Assembly (NCBI RefSeq): GCF_000428765.1
Contig: NZ_AUAO01000002.1
Span: forward strand, 62,001-126,000
DNA: 64,000 nucleotides
Direction of reading: 5' to 3'
From: Brevundimonas aveniformis DSM 17977
GTDB taxonomy: Bacteria; Pseudomonadota; Alphaproteobacteria; Caulobacterales; Caulobacteraceae
The notes beneath the pieces were generated by a model. It was not told the origin of the DNA, ran no database searches, and worked only from the letters and a program-made list of their open reading frames with translations. Positions 42,167 through 50,024 of this stretch are shown here, in pieces (position 1 is the first letter of the stretch; the number at the start of each line of letters is the position of its first letter). Position numbers and translations under genes: made by a program.

Positions 42167-42990
42167 AGCCCAAACTCTGCCAGCAGGTCCGCTGCGCTCA
42201 TCCCGCTTTCGCGGAGGGATTTGAGGCTGGGTGATCCCTTGCGTTTGGCGAGCCGCTGACCCGTCTCGTCCAGCACCAGCGGATGGTGCCGATAGGTCGG
42301 CGTAGGCAGGTCGAGCAGAGCTTGCAGTACCCGCTGGATCGAGGTCATGTCCGCCAGGTCGACCCCGCGAATGACGTGGCTGATCCCTTGGCGCGCATCG
42401 TCGATGACCGAGGCGATGACATAGCCCGCGCCGATGTCCTTGCGGCCGATGACCATGTCGCCCAGTCGCTCGGGGACGGCGGTTTTCAAGCCGGGTTCCA
42501 GGCCTTCCTCGATCCAGGTCAGGCGGCCCAGATCGCCCAAGTGATCGCGTGCGGCGGCGAGCGACAGTCGCCAGGCGAAGGGTCGGCCTTCGGCCAGGAA
42601 GGCGGCTTCTTCGTCCAGTTCGGGAGGACCGCCCCGAAACACCGATCCATCACCGCCATCTCGGGCCAAGGCTGCTTGCTCCTTGCGTGTCCGGAAACAG
42701 CGATAGAGTAGACCCCGCTCGCCCAACTGCTGGATCGCCGCTTCATAGTCCGCCCGGTGATCGGACTGGCGCAGAACCGGCACCTCCCAATCCAGGCCTA
42801 GCCAGGCCAGATCTTCATAGATCCCGGCCTCATGCTCGGGCCGGCAGCGGGTGAAGTCGGTGTCTTCGATCCTCAGAATGAAGCGCCCGCCCGCCACCTG
42901 AGCCGCACGCCAGGCGACCACCGCCGAATAGGCATGTCCCTTGTGAAGGGCCCCGGTGGGCGAGGGTGCGAAACGAGTGGCGAACGACAT
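42163..42990 (-). CDS. gluQ: Glutamyl-Q tRNA(Asp) synthetase
   Basis: Attaches glutamate to queuosine-34 of tRNA-Asp. The 275-residue protein is a truncated GluRS: FAPSPTGALHKGHA contains the HIGH-like motif, RIEDTD follows, and KRKGS is the KMSK-like loop. The anticodon-binding domain is absent, as expected. The C-x-C zinc motif of E. coli GluQ is reduced to a single Cys (YRCFRTRKE). The start at 42990 fits the conserved MSFATRFAPSP; an ATG four codons upstream is possible. Confidence 0.92.
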   Translation of the reverse strand: MSFATRFAPSPTGALHKGHAYSAVVAWRAAQVAGGRFILRIEDTDFTRCRPEHEAGIYEDLAWLGLDWEVPVLRQSDHRADYEAAIQQLGERGLLYRCFRTRKEQAALARDGGDGSVFRGGPPELDEEAAFLAEGRPFAWRLSLAAARDHLGDLGRLTWIEEGLEPGLKTAVPERLGDMVIGRKDIGAGYVIASVIDDARQGISHVIRGVDLADMTSIQRVLQALLDLPTPTYRHHPLVLDETGQRLAKRKGSPSLKSLRESGMSAADLLAEFGL

Positions 42991-43015
42991 GGCGACTGGC
43001 ATACACCCGCTGTCG

Positions 43016-43657
43016 ATGAACGTCCCGCCCACCGACTCCGAACTGGCCGAAATCCGCGCGGCCCTCACGGCAGCGGATCCGGCGCTGAGGCGCGCCCAGG
43101 CCGAGGCACCGGCGCTGTCGTGGCGGGTGCGACCGCGCGGCTTTGAGGGCCTGGTGTGGATGATCGTCGGCCAGCAGGTGTCCACGGCCTCGGCGGCAGC
43201 GATCTGGGCACGCCTCCAGGACGGGCTGGGCCAGGTGACGCCAGCCACCGTCCTGAACTGCGACATCGAGGGCCTGCGAGGTCTGGGACTCAGCCTTCCC
43301 AAGGCGCGCTATGCCGTGGCCTTGGCCCAGTCCGACTTTGCGGAACGCGATCTGGTCGGCCTGGACGATGCCGAGGCCCTCCAGGCCTTGATGGCCCTGA
43401 AGGGGGTCGGACGCTGGACCGCCGAGGTCTATCTGATGTTCTGCGAGGGGCGGCGCGACCTCTTTCCATCGGGTGACGTCGCCTTGCAGGAGGCCGTTCG
43501 TTGGGTTGATCAGACCCCGACCCGACCGGATGCCGCCCAGACCGCCGCGCGGGCTAAAGCCTGGGGACCACACCGGTCGACGGCGGCACATCTGTTGTGG
43601 GCGTGGTATGGCGCGGTGCGACGTGGGGCGATTCCCCATCCCATGAGGGCCGAATGA
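43016..43657 (+). CDS. DNA-3-methyladenine glycosylase II (AlkA-like)
   Basis: A 213-residue base-excision enzyme of the HhH-GPD superfamily removing alkylated purines. The helix-hairpin-helix is ALMALKGVGRWTAEVYLMF and the catalytic Asp is in DLFPSGDVALQEAVRW. WMIVGQQVSTASAAAIWARL marks the start of the core. An in-frame ATG at 42989 would overlap the gluQ start as CATG; 43016 gives the more usual N-terminus. The stop overlaps the TRIC gene by four bases. Confidence 0.9.
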   Translation: MNVPPTDSELAEIRAALTAADPALRRAQAEAPALSWRVRPRGFEGLVWMIVGQQVSTASAAAIWARLQDGLGQVTPATVLNCDIEGLRGLGLSLPKARYAVALAQSDFAERDLVGLDDAEALQALMALKGVGRWTAEVYLMFCEGRRDLFPSGDVALQEAVRWVDQTPTRPDAAQTAARAKAWGPHRSTAAHLLWAWYGAVRRGAIPHPMRAE

Positions 43658-44313
43658 TAATCCCGGATCCGACGCCCCTGATTGGGCCGAGCCTGGTTTT
43701 TTTGGATTTTGCCGGCATGGCGGTGTTTGCCGCCACCGGAGCCCTGGCAGGCGCACGCCTGCGCCAGGACCTGGTCACCATCGCCTTCTTTGCGGCCGTC
43801 ACCGGCGTGGGGGGTGGCACCCTCCGCGATCTGCTGATCGGGGCACCGGTCTTCTGGGTGCATGACTGGCGCTATGTGGCGGTGGCGACCGCAACCGCCA
43901 TCGTGGTCTGGTTCGTCGGCGGCAAGGGATGGCGCCTGACCGCTCTGCTCTGGCTCGATGCCGTGGGGCTGGCGGCATACGGGGTGATCGGGGCCGCCAA
44001 GGCCATGGCCTATGGGGTGCCGCCGCTGATCTGCATTGTCATGGGAGCCCTAACCGCCTGTTTCGGGGGCGTGGTTCGTGACCTCCTGGCGGGCCAGCCG
44101 TCGATCCTCCTGCACCGGGAGATCACCGTGACGGCTGCGCTTCTGGGGGCGACGACCTTTGTGGCTCTGCGTCTCGTCGATGTGCCGACCATGTTTGCCT
44201 CGGCCATTGCCTTTAGCGCCGGCTTTGGCCTGAGAGCTGGGGCGCTGGCATGGGGCTGGAGCCTGCCGGCGTTTTCGACGGGCCAGCCGGAGACGCCGAC
44301 ACAGCCGTCATAG
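43654..44313 (+). CDS. TRIC/YadS-type cation channel family protein
   Basis: A 219-residue inner-membrane protein of the UPF0126/TRIC family, with seven helices and the characteristic internal repeat: GVGGGTLRDLLIG in the first half and CFGGVVRDLLAG in the second. Bacterial TRIC proteins form homotrimeric monovalent-cation channels. The ATG overlaps the glycosylase stop (ATGA), so the two genes are co-translated. Confidence 0.92.
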   Translation: MIIPDPTPLIGPSLVFLDFAGMAVFAATGALAGARLRQDLVTIAFFAAVTGVGGGTLRDLLIGAPVFWVHDWRYVAVATATAIVVWFVGGKGWRLTALLWLDAVGLAAYGVIGAAKAMAYGVPPLICIVMGALTACFGGVVRDLLAGQPSILLHREITVTAALLGATTFVALRLVDVPTMFASAIAFSAGFGLRAGALAWGWSLPAFSTGQPETPTQPS

Positions 44314-44434
44314 GCACATCAAGGTTCTCGGCATACACTGTGATTCGCGTGGGGCCAGGGTGTCCCGCAGGGGATCGTGTGCGACGGGGGCGTGTCTTCA
44401 GTTCGTATGGCGTGATCAGTGCGGAGCGGGGCCG

Positions 44435-44998
44435 ATGCAGGTCCTGACCCAGCCCCCTTCGGGTTGGCCGGCGCTTGTCCTCAACGCCGATTTCCGACCG
44501 CTATCCTATTACCCACTGTCCCTGTGGTGTTGGCAGGATGTGATCAAGGCCGTCTGGCAGGACCGGGTCGAGGTCGTTCAGACCTATGACCGCGTCGTGC
44601 GCTCGCCGTCGCTGGAATACCGTCTGCCCAGCGTGATCGCGCTGAAGGACTTCATCGCCCAGGACCGCACGCCGGCCTTCACGCGCTTCAACCTGTTTCT
44701 GCGCGACGAGTTCACCTGCCAGTACTGTGGGACCAGCGGTCGTGACCTGACCTTCGATCATGTCGTTCCACGCTCCCAGGGTGGGCGGACAACCTGGGAC
44801 AACATCGTCACCGCCTGCGCGCCCTGCAATCTCAGGAAGGGCGGTCGCACACCGGCCCAGGCGGGGATGCCGCCGATGTCACGCCCGGAACAGCCGACCG
44901 CCTGGCGGCTTCAGGCTCAAGGGAGGCGCTTCCCGCCCCACTATCTGCACGAGAGCTGGCTCGACTATCTGTATTGGGACATCGAGCTGGAGGCCTGA
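44435..44998 (+). CDS. HNH endonuclease family protein
   Basis: A 187-residue protein with a C-terminal HNH nuclease domain: the zinc Cys pairs CQYC and CAPC and the core FDHVVPRSQGGRTTWDNIVTA. The N-terminal half (VLNADFRPLSYYPLSLWCWQ) is the conserved extension of a widespread chromosomal HNH family, not of restriction enzymes. The function in the cell is unknown. No methyltransferase sits beside it, so it is not an obvious restriction system. Confidence 0.9.
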   Translation: MQVLTQPPSGWPALVLNADFRPLSYYPLSLWCWQDVIKAVWQDRVEVVQTYDRVVRSPSLEYRLPSVIALKDFIAQDRTPAFTRFNLFLRDEFTCQYCGTSGRDLTFDHVVPRSQGGRTTWDNIVTACAPCNLRKGGRTPAQAGMPPMSRPEQPTAWRLQAQGRRFPPHYLHESWLDYLYWDIELEA

Positions 44999-45003
44999 CG
45001 GGA

Positions 45004-45471
45004 TCAGGCCTTGGGCTTGTCGTCCTGTGTCGCCGGCTGAGGCTGCGGTTCAATGCCCCGATAGGTATAGCGCCGCTCGCCCTCGGTGACGGGTTGGGCC
45101 TGGCGGACGGGGGGCGCGGTTCGCAAGGGCGGCTCGCCCTCGACCCGAACCTCATAGGGCGGGGGCAAATCTGGCGGCGGTCCCAAGACGACCGGAGGCG
45201 TGGCGTGATCGGCCATGGCTGTGTCCCAGGCATCGGAGAACTCATCCAGGGGGTCACGCTCCGCCTCGGGATAGAGGGGTTCGGGGGCCCAGGTCGGATA
45301 GGCCGGCGCGCCTCCCTCAAAGACCGTCTCAGTACCGACGATGACCTGTCGATCTACCGGCTCCGGCGTGAACGGCACCCGAAAGCCCTGACCGGCCAGG
45401 ACGCCCAGCCCGACGGCGGCCAGCGCCCCTCCGGCCGCGACGATTAGCAATATCTGGTCGGTTCGTTCCAT
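45004..45471 (-). CDS. Hypothetical single-pass membrane protein, Pro-rich
   Basis: A 155-residue protein with one N-terminal helix (ILLIVAAGGALAAVGLGVLAG) and a long proline- and glutamate-rich extracytoplasmic tail (VVLGPPPDLPPPYEV, PQPQPATQDDKPKA). It is probably disordered. No family is recognised. The gene is followed by the convergent HNH gene with a five-base gap and is preceded by pyrD on the same strand. Confidence 0.6.
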   Translation of the reverse strand: MERTDQILLIVAAGGALAAVGLGVLAGQGFRVPFTPEPVDRQVIVGTETVFEGGAPAYPTWAPEPLYPEAERDPLDEFSDAWDTAMADHATPPVVLGPPPDLPPPYEVRVEGEPPLRTAPPVRQAQPVTEGERRYTYRGIEPQPQPATQDDKPKA

Positions 45472-45502
45472 CCCGGCTCAACGCAGCGGCTGGATGAAGG
45501 TT

Positions 45503-46549
45503 TCATGCCGCACCGATGGCTTCCCGCACATGGGTGAAACCATCGGCCTTCAGACGCTCAGCAAGATCGGTTCTGATCCGCCCGATCAGGCTGGGCCCTT
45601 CAAACACCAGGGCCGAATAGAGCTGAACCGCGGACGCCCCGGCGCGGATCTTGGCATAGGCGTCTGCGCCTGAGCGGATTCCGCCGACGCCGATCAGCGG
45701 CAAGCGTCCTGCGGTGGCCTGGTGGAACCAGCCCAGCACCTGCGTCGAAGCCGCCATCAGGGGCGCACCCGACAGGCCGCCCGTCTCGCCGGCCAGGGGC
45801 GAGGTCAGGCGGCTGGGCCGGGCCAGAGTCGTGTTGGACACGATCAATCCGTCCATGCCGGACGTCAGACAGGCCTCGACAATCGGCAGGACCTCGTCCT
45901 CGATCAGATCCGGGGCGACCTTGAGAAATACGGGCGCGCGCGGCTGCGGCAGCGCCTGTCGCGCTTCTGACAACCGACCCAGAAGGTCTGTCAGAGCCGC
46001 CTCGGACTGGAGATTGCGAAGGCCCGGCGTATTGGGTGACGAGACATTGACCGCGAAATAGTCCGCCAGCCCCCAAAGACGTTTGAGGCCGGTCACATAG
46101 TCCTCGGTGCGATCCTGGCTGTCCTTGTTGGCCCCCAGATTGACCCCGACAATGCCGGGCCGCCGCCGCCGCAGAAGATTGTGGGCAAAGGCATCCAGCC
46201 CCTGATTGTTGAAGCCCATGCGGTTGATCACGGCCCCGTCTTCGCTCAGGCGAAACAGGCGTGGTCGCGGATTACCCGGCTGCGGACGAGGGGTGACTCC
46301 GCCCAGTTCGATCATGCCGAACCCCCAGTCGAGCAGGGCATCGGGGACGCGCGCGTCCTTGTCGAAGCCGGCCGCCAGTCCGACTGGATTGGGAAGTTTG
46401 AGCCCGGCCACCTCGATCTCGAGCGCGGGGTCGTTCGGGGTTCGGTCCTTCGGGCCCAGGCCCATGGCCAAGCCTTGCAACGCCAGACCGTGTGCCGTCT
46501 CGGGGTCCAGGGCACGCAACAGGCCGGTGGCGGTGTCCTGGAGGGTCAT
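45503..46549 (-). CDS. pyrD: Dihydroorotate dehydrogenase (quinone), class 2
   Basis: A membrane-associated flavoenzyme that oxidises dihydroorotate using quinone. It has 348 residues. The N-terminal helical extension typical of class 2 is present, followed by VGLAAGFDKDARVPDALLDWGFGMIE, NRMGFNNQGLDAFAHNL and the catalytic Ser in NVSSPNTPGLRNLQ. IGVGGIRSGADAYAKIRAGAS binds FMN phosphate. The start overlaps the DUF952 stop by four bases. Confidence 0.95.
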   Translation of the reverse strand: MTLQDTATGLLRALDPETAHGLALQGLAMGLGPKDRTPNDPALEIEVAGLKLPNPVGLAAGFDKDARVPDALLDWGFGMIELGGVTPRPQPGNPRPRLFRLSEDGAVINRMGFNNQGLDAFAHNLLRRRRPGIVGVNLGANKDSQDRTEDYVTGLKRLWGLADYFAVNVSSPNTPGLRNLQSEAALTDLLGRLSEARQALPQPRAPVFLKVAPDLIEDEVLPIVEACLTSGMDGLIVSNTTLARPSRLTSPLAGETGGLSGAPLMAASTQVLGWFHQATAGRLPLIGVGGIRSGADAYAKIRAGASAVQLYSALVFEGPSLIGRIRTDLAERLKADGFTHVREAIGAA

Positions 46550-46887
46550 GCGCCGAACCCGGCCAGGTCGCTGGCATCGGCGTCAACCGTCAGGTCGCGG
46601 ACGGCGACCGCAGCCCTGACGGGTAGCGGCCCGTACAGGTGTGGGAACAAGGCACCGCCGCGAGACGGCTCCCAAACCGGGGCGGGATCCAGCTGGTCGG
46701 CGTCGACCGTCACCAGGACCAGATCGGCCTGCCCGGCAAAGTGCTTGCGCGCCGTTTCCCGGAGTTGGTCCGCCTCGGAAAAATGAATGTAGCCGTCGGT
46801 CAGATCGACCGCGGACCCGAGGAACTGGCCCTCCCGCACCGCCGCCTGCCAGGCTGCGCGACTGACGATCTTGTAGATGGGCCTCAT
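46546..46887 (-). CDS. DUF952 family protein
   Basis: A 113-residue DUF952 protein: IYKIVSRAAWQAAVREGQF, then the conserved DGYIHFSEADQL and a central LVLVTVDADQL, ending with ALFPHLYGPLP. DUF952 has an ADP-ribosyltransferase-like pattern but no proven activity. It overlaps both pyrD and the upstream phosphatase gene by four bases, forming one coupled run. Confidence 0.9.
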   Translation of the reverse strand: MRPIYKIVSRAAWQAAVREGQFLGSAVDLTDGYIHFSEADQLRETARKHFAGQADLVLVTVDADQLDPAPVWEPSRGGALFPHLYGPLPVRAAVAVRDLTVDADASDLAGFGA

Positions 46888-47378
46888 GTCAGGTCACTCG
46901 GACGAAGAAAGCCATCATAGGCCAGGCGGCCCGAGCTGTCGGCGGTAAAGACCACCGCAGAACCCGGCGGGAATCCGCCGCTCAGCCGCTCCAGTGTCGA
47001 CGGAGAGGCGGCCTGTTCAATCAACAGGTCGACGGCCAATCGGTGAATGGCCGGATTGTGCGCGACGAGAATGAGGCTGCCGCAATCGTCCTCAGCGTCC
47101 TCGATCCGATGCCGCAAGGCCGCAGAATCGGCCTCATAGAGCCCGCGTTCGATCTCGGTGACCACATCACCGAAGGCCCCGCGCACAGCGTCCCAGGTTT
47201 CCTGTGCGCGTCGCGCCGACGACACCAGCGCATGGTCGGGGCGGCCCCCCCGATCTGCCAGGGCCCGTCCCATCGCCTCGGCGTCGGCCTGGCCGCGAGG
47301 GGTCAGGCCGCGTCCGATGTCGCCCGCTTCGCTGGACGGCTGGGCCTCGGCGTGTCGCATCAGGATCAGTTGGCGCAT
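46884..47378 (-). CDS. SixA-like histidine phosphatase
   Basis: A 164-residue phosphatase with the N-terminal catalytic motif LILMRHAEAQ and the second His in LILVAHNPAIHRLA. Its size is close to SixA, which removes phosphate from phosphohistidine on HPt or PTS proteins. The real substrate is unknown. It is the first gene of the coupled trio phosphatase-DUF952-pyrD. Confidence 0.88.
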   Translation of the reverse strand: MRQLILMRHAEAQPSSEAGDIGRGLTPRGQADAEAMGRALADRGGRPDHALVSSARRAQETWDAVRGAFGDVVTEIERGLYEADSAALRHRIEDAEDDCGSLILVAHNPAIHRLAVDLLIEQAASPSTLERLSGGFPPGSAVVFTADSSGRLAYDGFLRPSDLT

Positions 47379-47387
47379 GAACCGGGC

Positions 47388-48155
47388 TTAGTCGCGTTCG
47401 TCCGGGATTTCCACGTCCGTACGCCGCGTCGGCGTCAGCCCGGCCGGCTGAGGTGTCAGCCCCTTGGAACGACGGGCCCGAGCCGGAGCCGCCACCGGCC
47501 GGGACCGAAGCGCCAGTTGAACCTTGACCGCCTCAAGCAAGACCACGCCCGCTGCACCGGGAACCAGGCGGCTACCCCAGGCTTCCATCAGATCTGCCGC
47601 CCCCGCTAACCGCTCCCAGGGTGGGCCGAACAGCGCCTGCGACCAGGCGAAAGGTTCCAGTTCGGCGTCACGCACCAGACGTTCCAGCTGGCTGCGGCTG
47701 TAGGGGCGACCGTCCCCAAAGGGGGTGTTCTCGCTGCGAGCCCAAAGGCCGCCGCGTCCGGCGACGACCAGCACCAATCGCCCCGAAGGCTTGAGCACGC
47801 GGCCCAGTTCGCGCACGAGCGCCAGCGGATCGGTTGCCTCCTCGATCGCGTGCACCGCGACGATGCGATCAAAGACACCGGTGCCGAACGGCAGGGCTTC
47901 GTCCTCGACCAGCGTGGTCCGGCATCGGGCCGCGCGCGGCCAGGCTTCGGCTCCCTGTCCGTGCGGCATGGCACAGACGGCCCTCCGGGCCTCACGCATT
48001 TCTTCCAGCCAGGGCGCGGCGTAGCCCAGACCCAGCACATCCTGACCGGTCAGCGGCCCCCAGGCGTCGCTCAGCCGCGCCCCGATCAGGCGCGCCGCCG
48101 TCTGCCCCAGCGGGCTGGCGTAAAAGCTGCGAATCTCGGTCACGTCGCGACGCAT
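47388..48155 (-). CDS. Class I SAM-dependent methyltransferase
   Basis: A 255-residue methyltransferase with the Rossmann-type motifs DVLGLGYAAPWLEEMR, EDEALPFGTGVFDRIVAVHAIEE and LKPSGRLVLVVAGRGG. The C-terminal 40 residues are basic and Arg/Pro-rich. Related genes lie next to gloB in many alphaproteobacteria; the substrate is not known. The ATG at 48155 sits directly beside a 14-bp palindrome shared with gloB and has no SD, suggesting leaderless translation. Confidence 0.88.
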   Translation of the reverse strand: MRRDVTEIRSFYASPLGQTAARLIGARLSDAWGPLTGQDVLGLGYAAPWLEEMREARRAVCAMPHGQGAEAWPRAARCRTTLVEDEALPFGTGVFDRIVAVHAIEEATDPLALVRELGRVLKPSGRLVLVVAGRGGLWARSENTPFGDGRPYSRSQLERLVRDAELEPFAWSQALFGPPWERLAGAADLMEAWGSRLVPGAAGVVLLEAVKVQLALRSRPVAAPARARRSKGLTPQPAGLTPTRRTDVEIPDERD

Positions 48156-48157
48156 AT

Positions 48158-48171
48158 GGCCTATATAGGCC
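48158..48171. promoter_or_regulatory. Palindromic bidirectional promoter/operator between divergent starts
   Basis: GGCCTATATAGGCC is a perfect 14-bp palindrome occupying nearly the whole 17-base gap between the ATGs of the methyltransferase (minus) and gloB (plus). Its TATATA core lies about six bases from both start codons, the right distance for a -10 element whose transcript begins at the A of the ATG. TTGACGG, a good -35, is on the minus strand at 48187-48193 but at a long spacing. Confidence 0.5.
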
Positions 48172-48172
48172 G

Positions 48173-48922
48173 ATGACCCTTGCGATCCGTCAATTCCCAT
48201 GTCTGGGCGACAACTACGGCTTTCTCATCCGCGATGAGGAAACCGGTCAGGTGGCCAGCATCGATTCTCCTGACGCAGAGGCGATTCTGGCCGAGCTGGA
48301 CGCCAGCGGCTGGGGTCGGCTGGATTTCATCTTCAACACCCACTGGCACCCGGACCACGCCGGGGGCAACGCGCGGCTGAAGGCGGAAACGGGCTGTTTC
48401 ATTATCGGCCCCGAAGAGGTCCGCCGCATTGCCCCGCTGGACCAACCTGTGGCCGATGGCGATCAGGTCCGCCTGGGTGATACATCCTTCTATATTCTTG
48501 ATGCGGGCGGACACACCCTGGGCCATGTGGCCTGGTGGTCGCGCCGGGCCGAGGTGGTCTTTGTCGGCGACTGCCTGTTTGCCATGGGGTGTGGCCGCAT
48601 GTTCGAAGGCACGCCGGACCAGTTCTGGGCCAGCCTTGAGCGGCTCGCCGCCCTGCCGCCTGACACGACGGCCTACTGTGCCCACGAATACTCTGAAGCC
48701 AATGCCCGCTTCGCGCTCAGCGTCGACCCCTCGCGCGCCGTGGCGGAGCGCGCCGAGGTGATCTTTGCCCAACGAGCGCAAGGGTTGGCGACCGTGCCGA
48801 CAACGATCGGCCTGGAACAGGCCACCAATCCGTTTCTGCGCGCCCCCCTGCTTCGGCCAGACCTCGACCCGGCTCAGGCCTTCGCAGCCCTGCGGGTGGC
48901 CAAGGACAACTTCGTAGGCTAG
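48173..48922 (+). CDS. gloB: Hydroxyacylglutathione hydrolase (glyoxalase II)
   Basis: Hydrolyses S-lactoylglutathione in methylglyoxal detoxification. The 249-residue metallo-beta-lactamase fold has the metal motif THWHPDHAGGN, GHTLGHVAWW and FVGDCLFAMGCGRMFEGT, plus the C-terminal glutathione-binding helices ending AFAALRVAKDNF. The ATG lies two bases from the palindrome shared with the methyltransferase and has no SD. The TAG stop overlaps the convergent thioredoxin-like gene in CTAG. Confidence 0.95.
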   Translation: MTLAIRQFPCLGDNYGFLIRDEETGQVASIDSPDAEAILAELDASGWGRLDFIFNTHWHPDHAGGNARLKAETGCFIIGPEEVRRIAPLDQPVADGDQVRLGDTSFYILDAGGHTLGHVAWWSRRAEVVFVGDCLFAMGCGRMFEGTPDQFWASLERLAALPPDTTAYCAHEYSEANARFALSVDPSRAVAERAEVIFAQRAQGLATVPTTIGLEQATNPFLRAPLLRPDLDPAQAFAALRVAKDNFVG

Positions 48923-49806
48923 CGGTAGAAGACCGTGTCTTCGGCCTGGCTGGGTGCCGGCGGATCGCGCGGGGCCGGCGGCCCGGCCGGTCGCGCCGGT
49001 GTCGCCGCACCGTTGCCGGCCGGGGTGGCCTGGCGTTGGGGAACAGGCGGGATCGACGGCAGGTCCTCGGGTCGGTCACCATTGACGTCGGGATAGGGCA
49101 GGGGCGGCGTCGTCGAATCCGGCCCGACCGGCCCCGTCGGTGCCCGTTGCGGCAAGGAGTCGTCGGCCCCCAGGTCGTCACGGATAAAGGCGTAGGATCG
49201 CGCATCCGAACAGGCACAGGCCTTGAGAAAACCGTCGCGGTCACGCCACAGGACCAGCGGATAGGTCATGCCGCGCATGCCCGAGGCGCGCAGCAAGCTT
49301 TCCAGCCGCTGCTGGAAATCGCGTCCGGCCTCGACCACGGCCGAGCGGGCCATGTTGCCGTCCGCCGGCGGGATGCCGGCCGCCGTCCAGTTGCGCGACG
49401 GCGTGGCCGTCCAGCGTTGATAAAGCGTCCAGTCGCGCGTCAGCCAGATTTCGGCGACGGTCGCCCGTTCAGCGGCGGTAGACTGGGCCATGCCCTCACG
49501 ATCGGGGCGAGCGATGATGACGACGCGGGGATCGACACCCGCCGTTCGCAACAGCGGAAATTCTTCGGTTTCATAATCGCGGCAGGCCCCGCAATCGCGC
49601 CAGCCGACAACATAGAGCGGCGTGCCCCCGCCACCTTCGGACACCCAGCTTGCCGAATCCAGAAGCTCCTGGATTTCGGCCTGATTGCGAGAAATCACGG
49701 TGGGCTGGAAACGTGCGTACATCGACCAGTACGCCCAATAGCCTCCCGCTGCGACCGCCAGGGCGATGACGATGGCCAGTGCACTCCAGACCAGAATCTT
49801 ACGCAT
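48919..49806 (-). CDS. Membrane-anchored thioredoxin-like protein
   Basis: A 295-residue protein with an N-terminal membrane anchor (VWSALAIVIALAVAAGGYWAYW). A thioredoxin-like domain is visible as PLYVVGWRDCGACRDYE with a C72-x-x-C75 redox pair. A second Cys pair (KACACSD) follows, then a disordered Pro-rich C-terminal tail of about 80 residues. It probably acts in the periplasm on disulfides. The exact family is unknown. The ATG at 49806 is chosen at the start of the anchor. Confidence 0.75.
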   Translation of the reverse strand: MRKILVWSALAIVIALAVAAGGYWAYWSMYARFQPTVISRNQAEIQELLDSASWVSEGGGGTPLYVVGWRDCGACRDYETEEFPLLRTAGVDPRVVIIARPDREGMAQSTAAERATVAEIWLTRDWTLYQRWTATPSRNWTAAGIPPADGNMARSAVVEAGRDFQQRLESLLRASGMRGMTYPLVLWRDRDGFLKACACSDARSYAFIRDDLGADDSLPQRAPTGPVGPDSTTPPLPYPDVNGDRPEDLPSIPPVPQRQATPAGNGAATPARPAGPPAPRDPPAPSQAEDTVFYR

Positions 49807-49905
49807 CGGCGAGGAACCTCGAACAACTTGAACCGGTAACCCTAGCACGGCCAACGCCGTCAGCCGTCCGGGGACAACTGACAAGCGAAGCCGTATGAGC
49901 CCAAT

Positions 49906-50022
49906 CTAGCTGTACACAGCCAGAAAAGTCACGCTTGAGGCGGCGATCACGGCAACCAGGCCGAAGATCGTCCAGAACAGGGCCGGACGGCGCGGACGCC
50001 GAACTAAGCGGACCCGGACCAC
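49906..50022 (-). CDS. Small single-pass membrane protein (38 residues)
   Basis: A GTG-initiated frame beginning three bases after the mmsA stop. It encodes a basic N-terminus (VVRVRLVRRPRRPALF) followed by one hydrophobic helix (WTIFGLVAVIAASSVTFLAV) and a stop at 49906. The charge pattern is right for an inner-membrane protein with a cytoplasmic N-terminus. It would be translated by coupling from mmsA. No family is known; the case rests on topology and position. Confidence 0.45.
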   Translation of the reverse strand: MVRVRLVRRPRRPALFWTIFGLVAVIAASSVTFLAVYS

Positions 50023-50024
50023 GA

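Noticed and set aside
44435..44998. Restriction-modification system around the HNH gene
   Set aside because: No methyltransferase or specificity gene is nearby, and the N-terminal region belongs to a common chromosomal HNH family.
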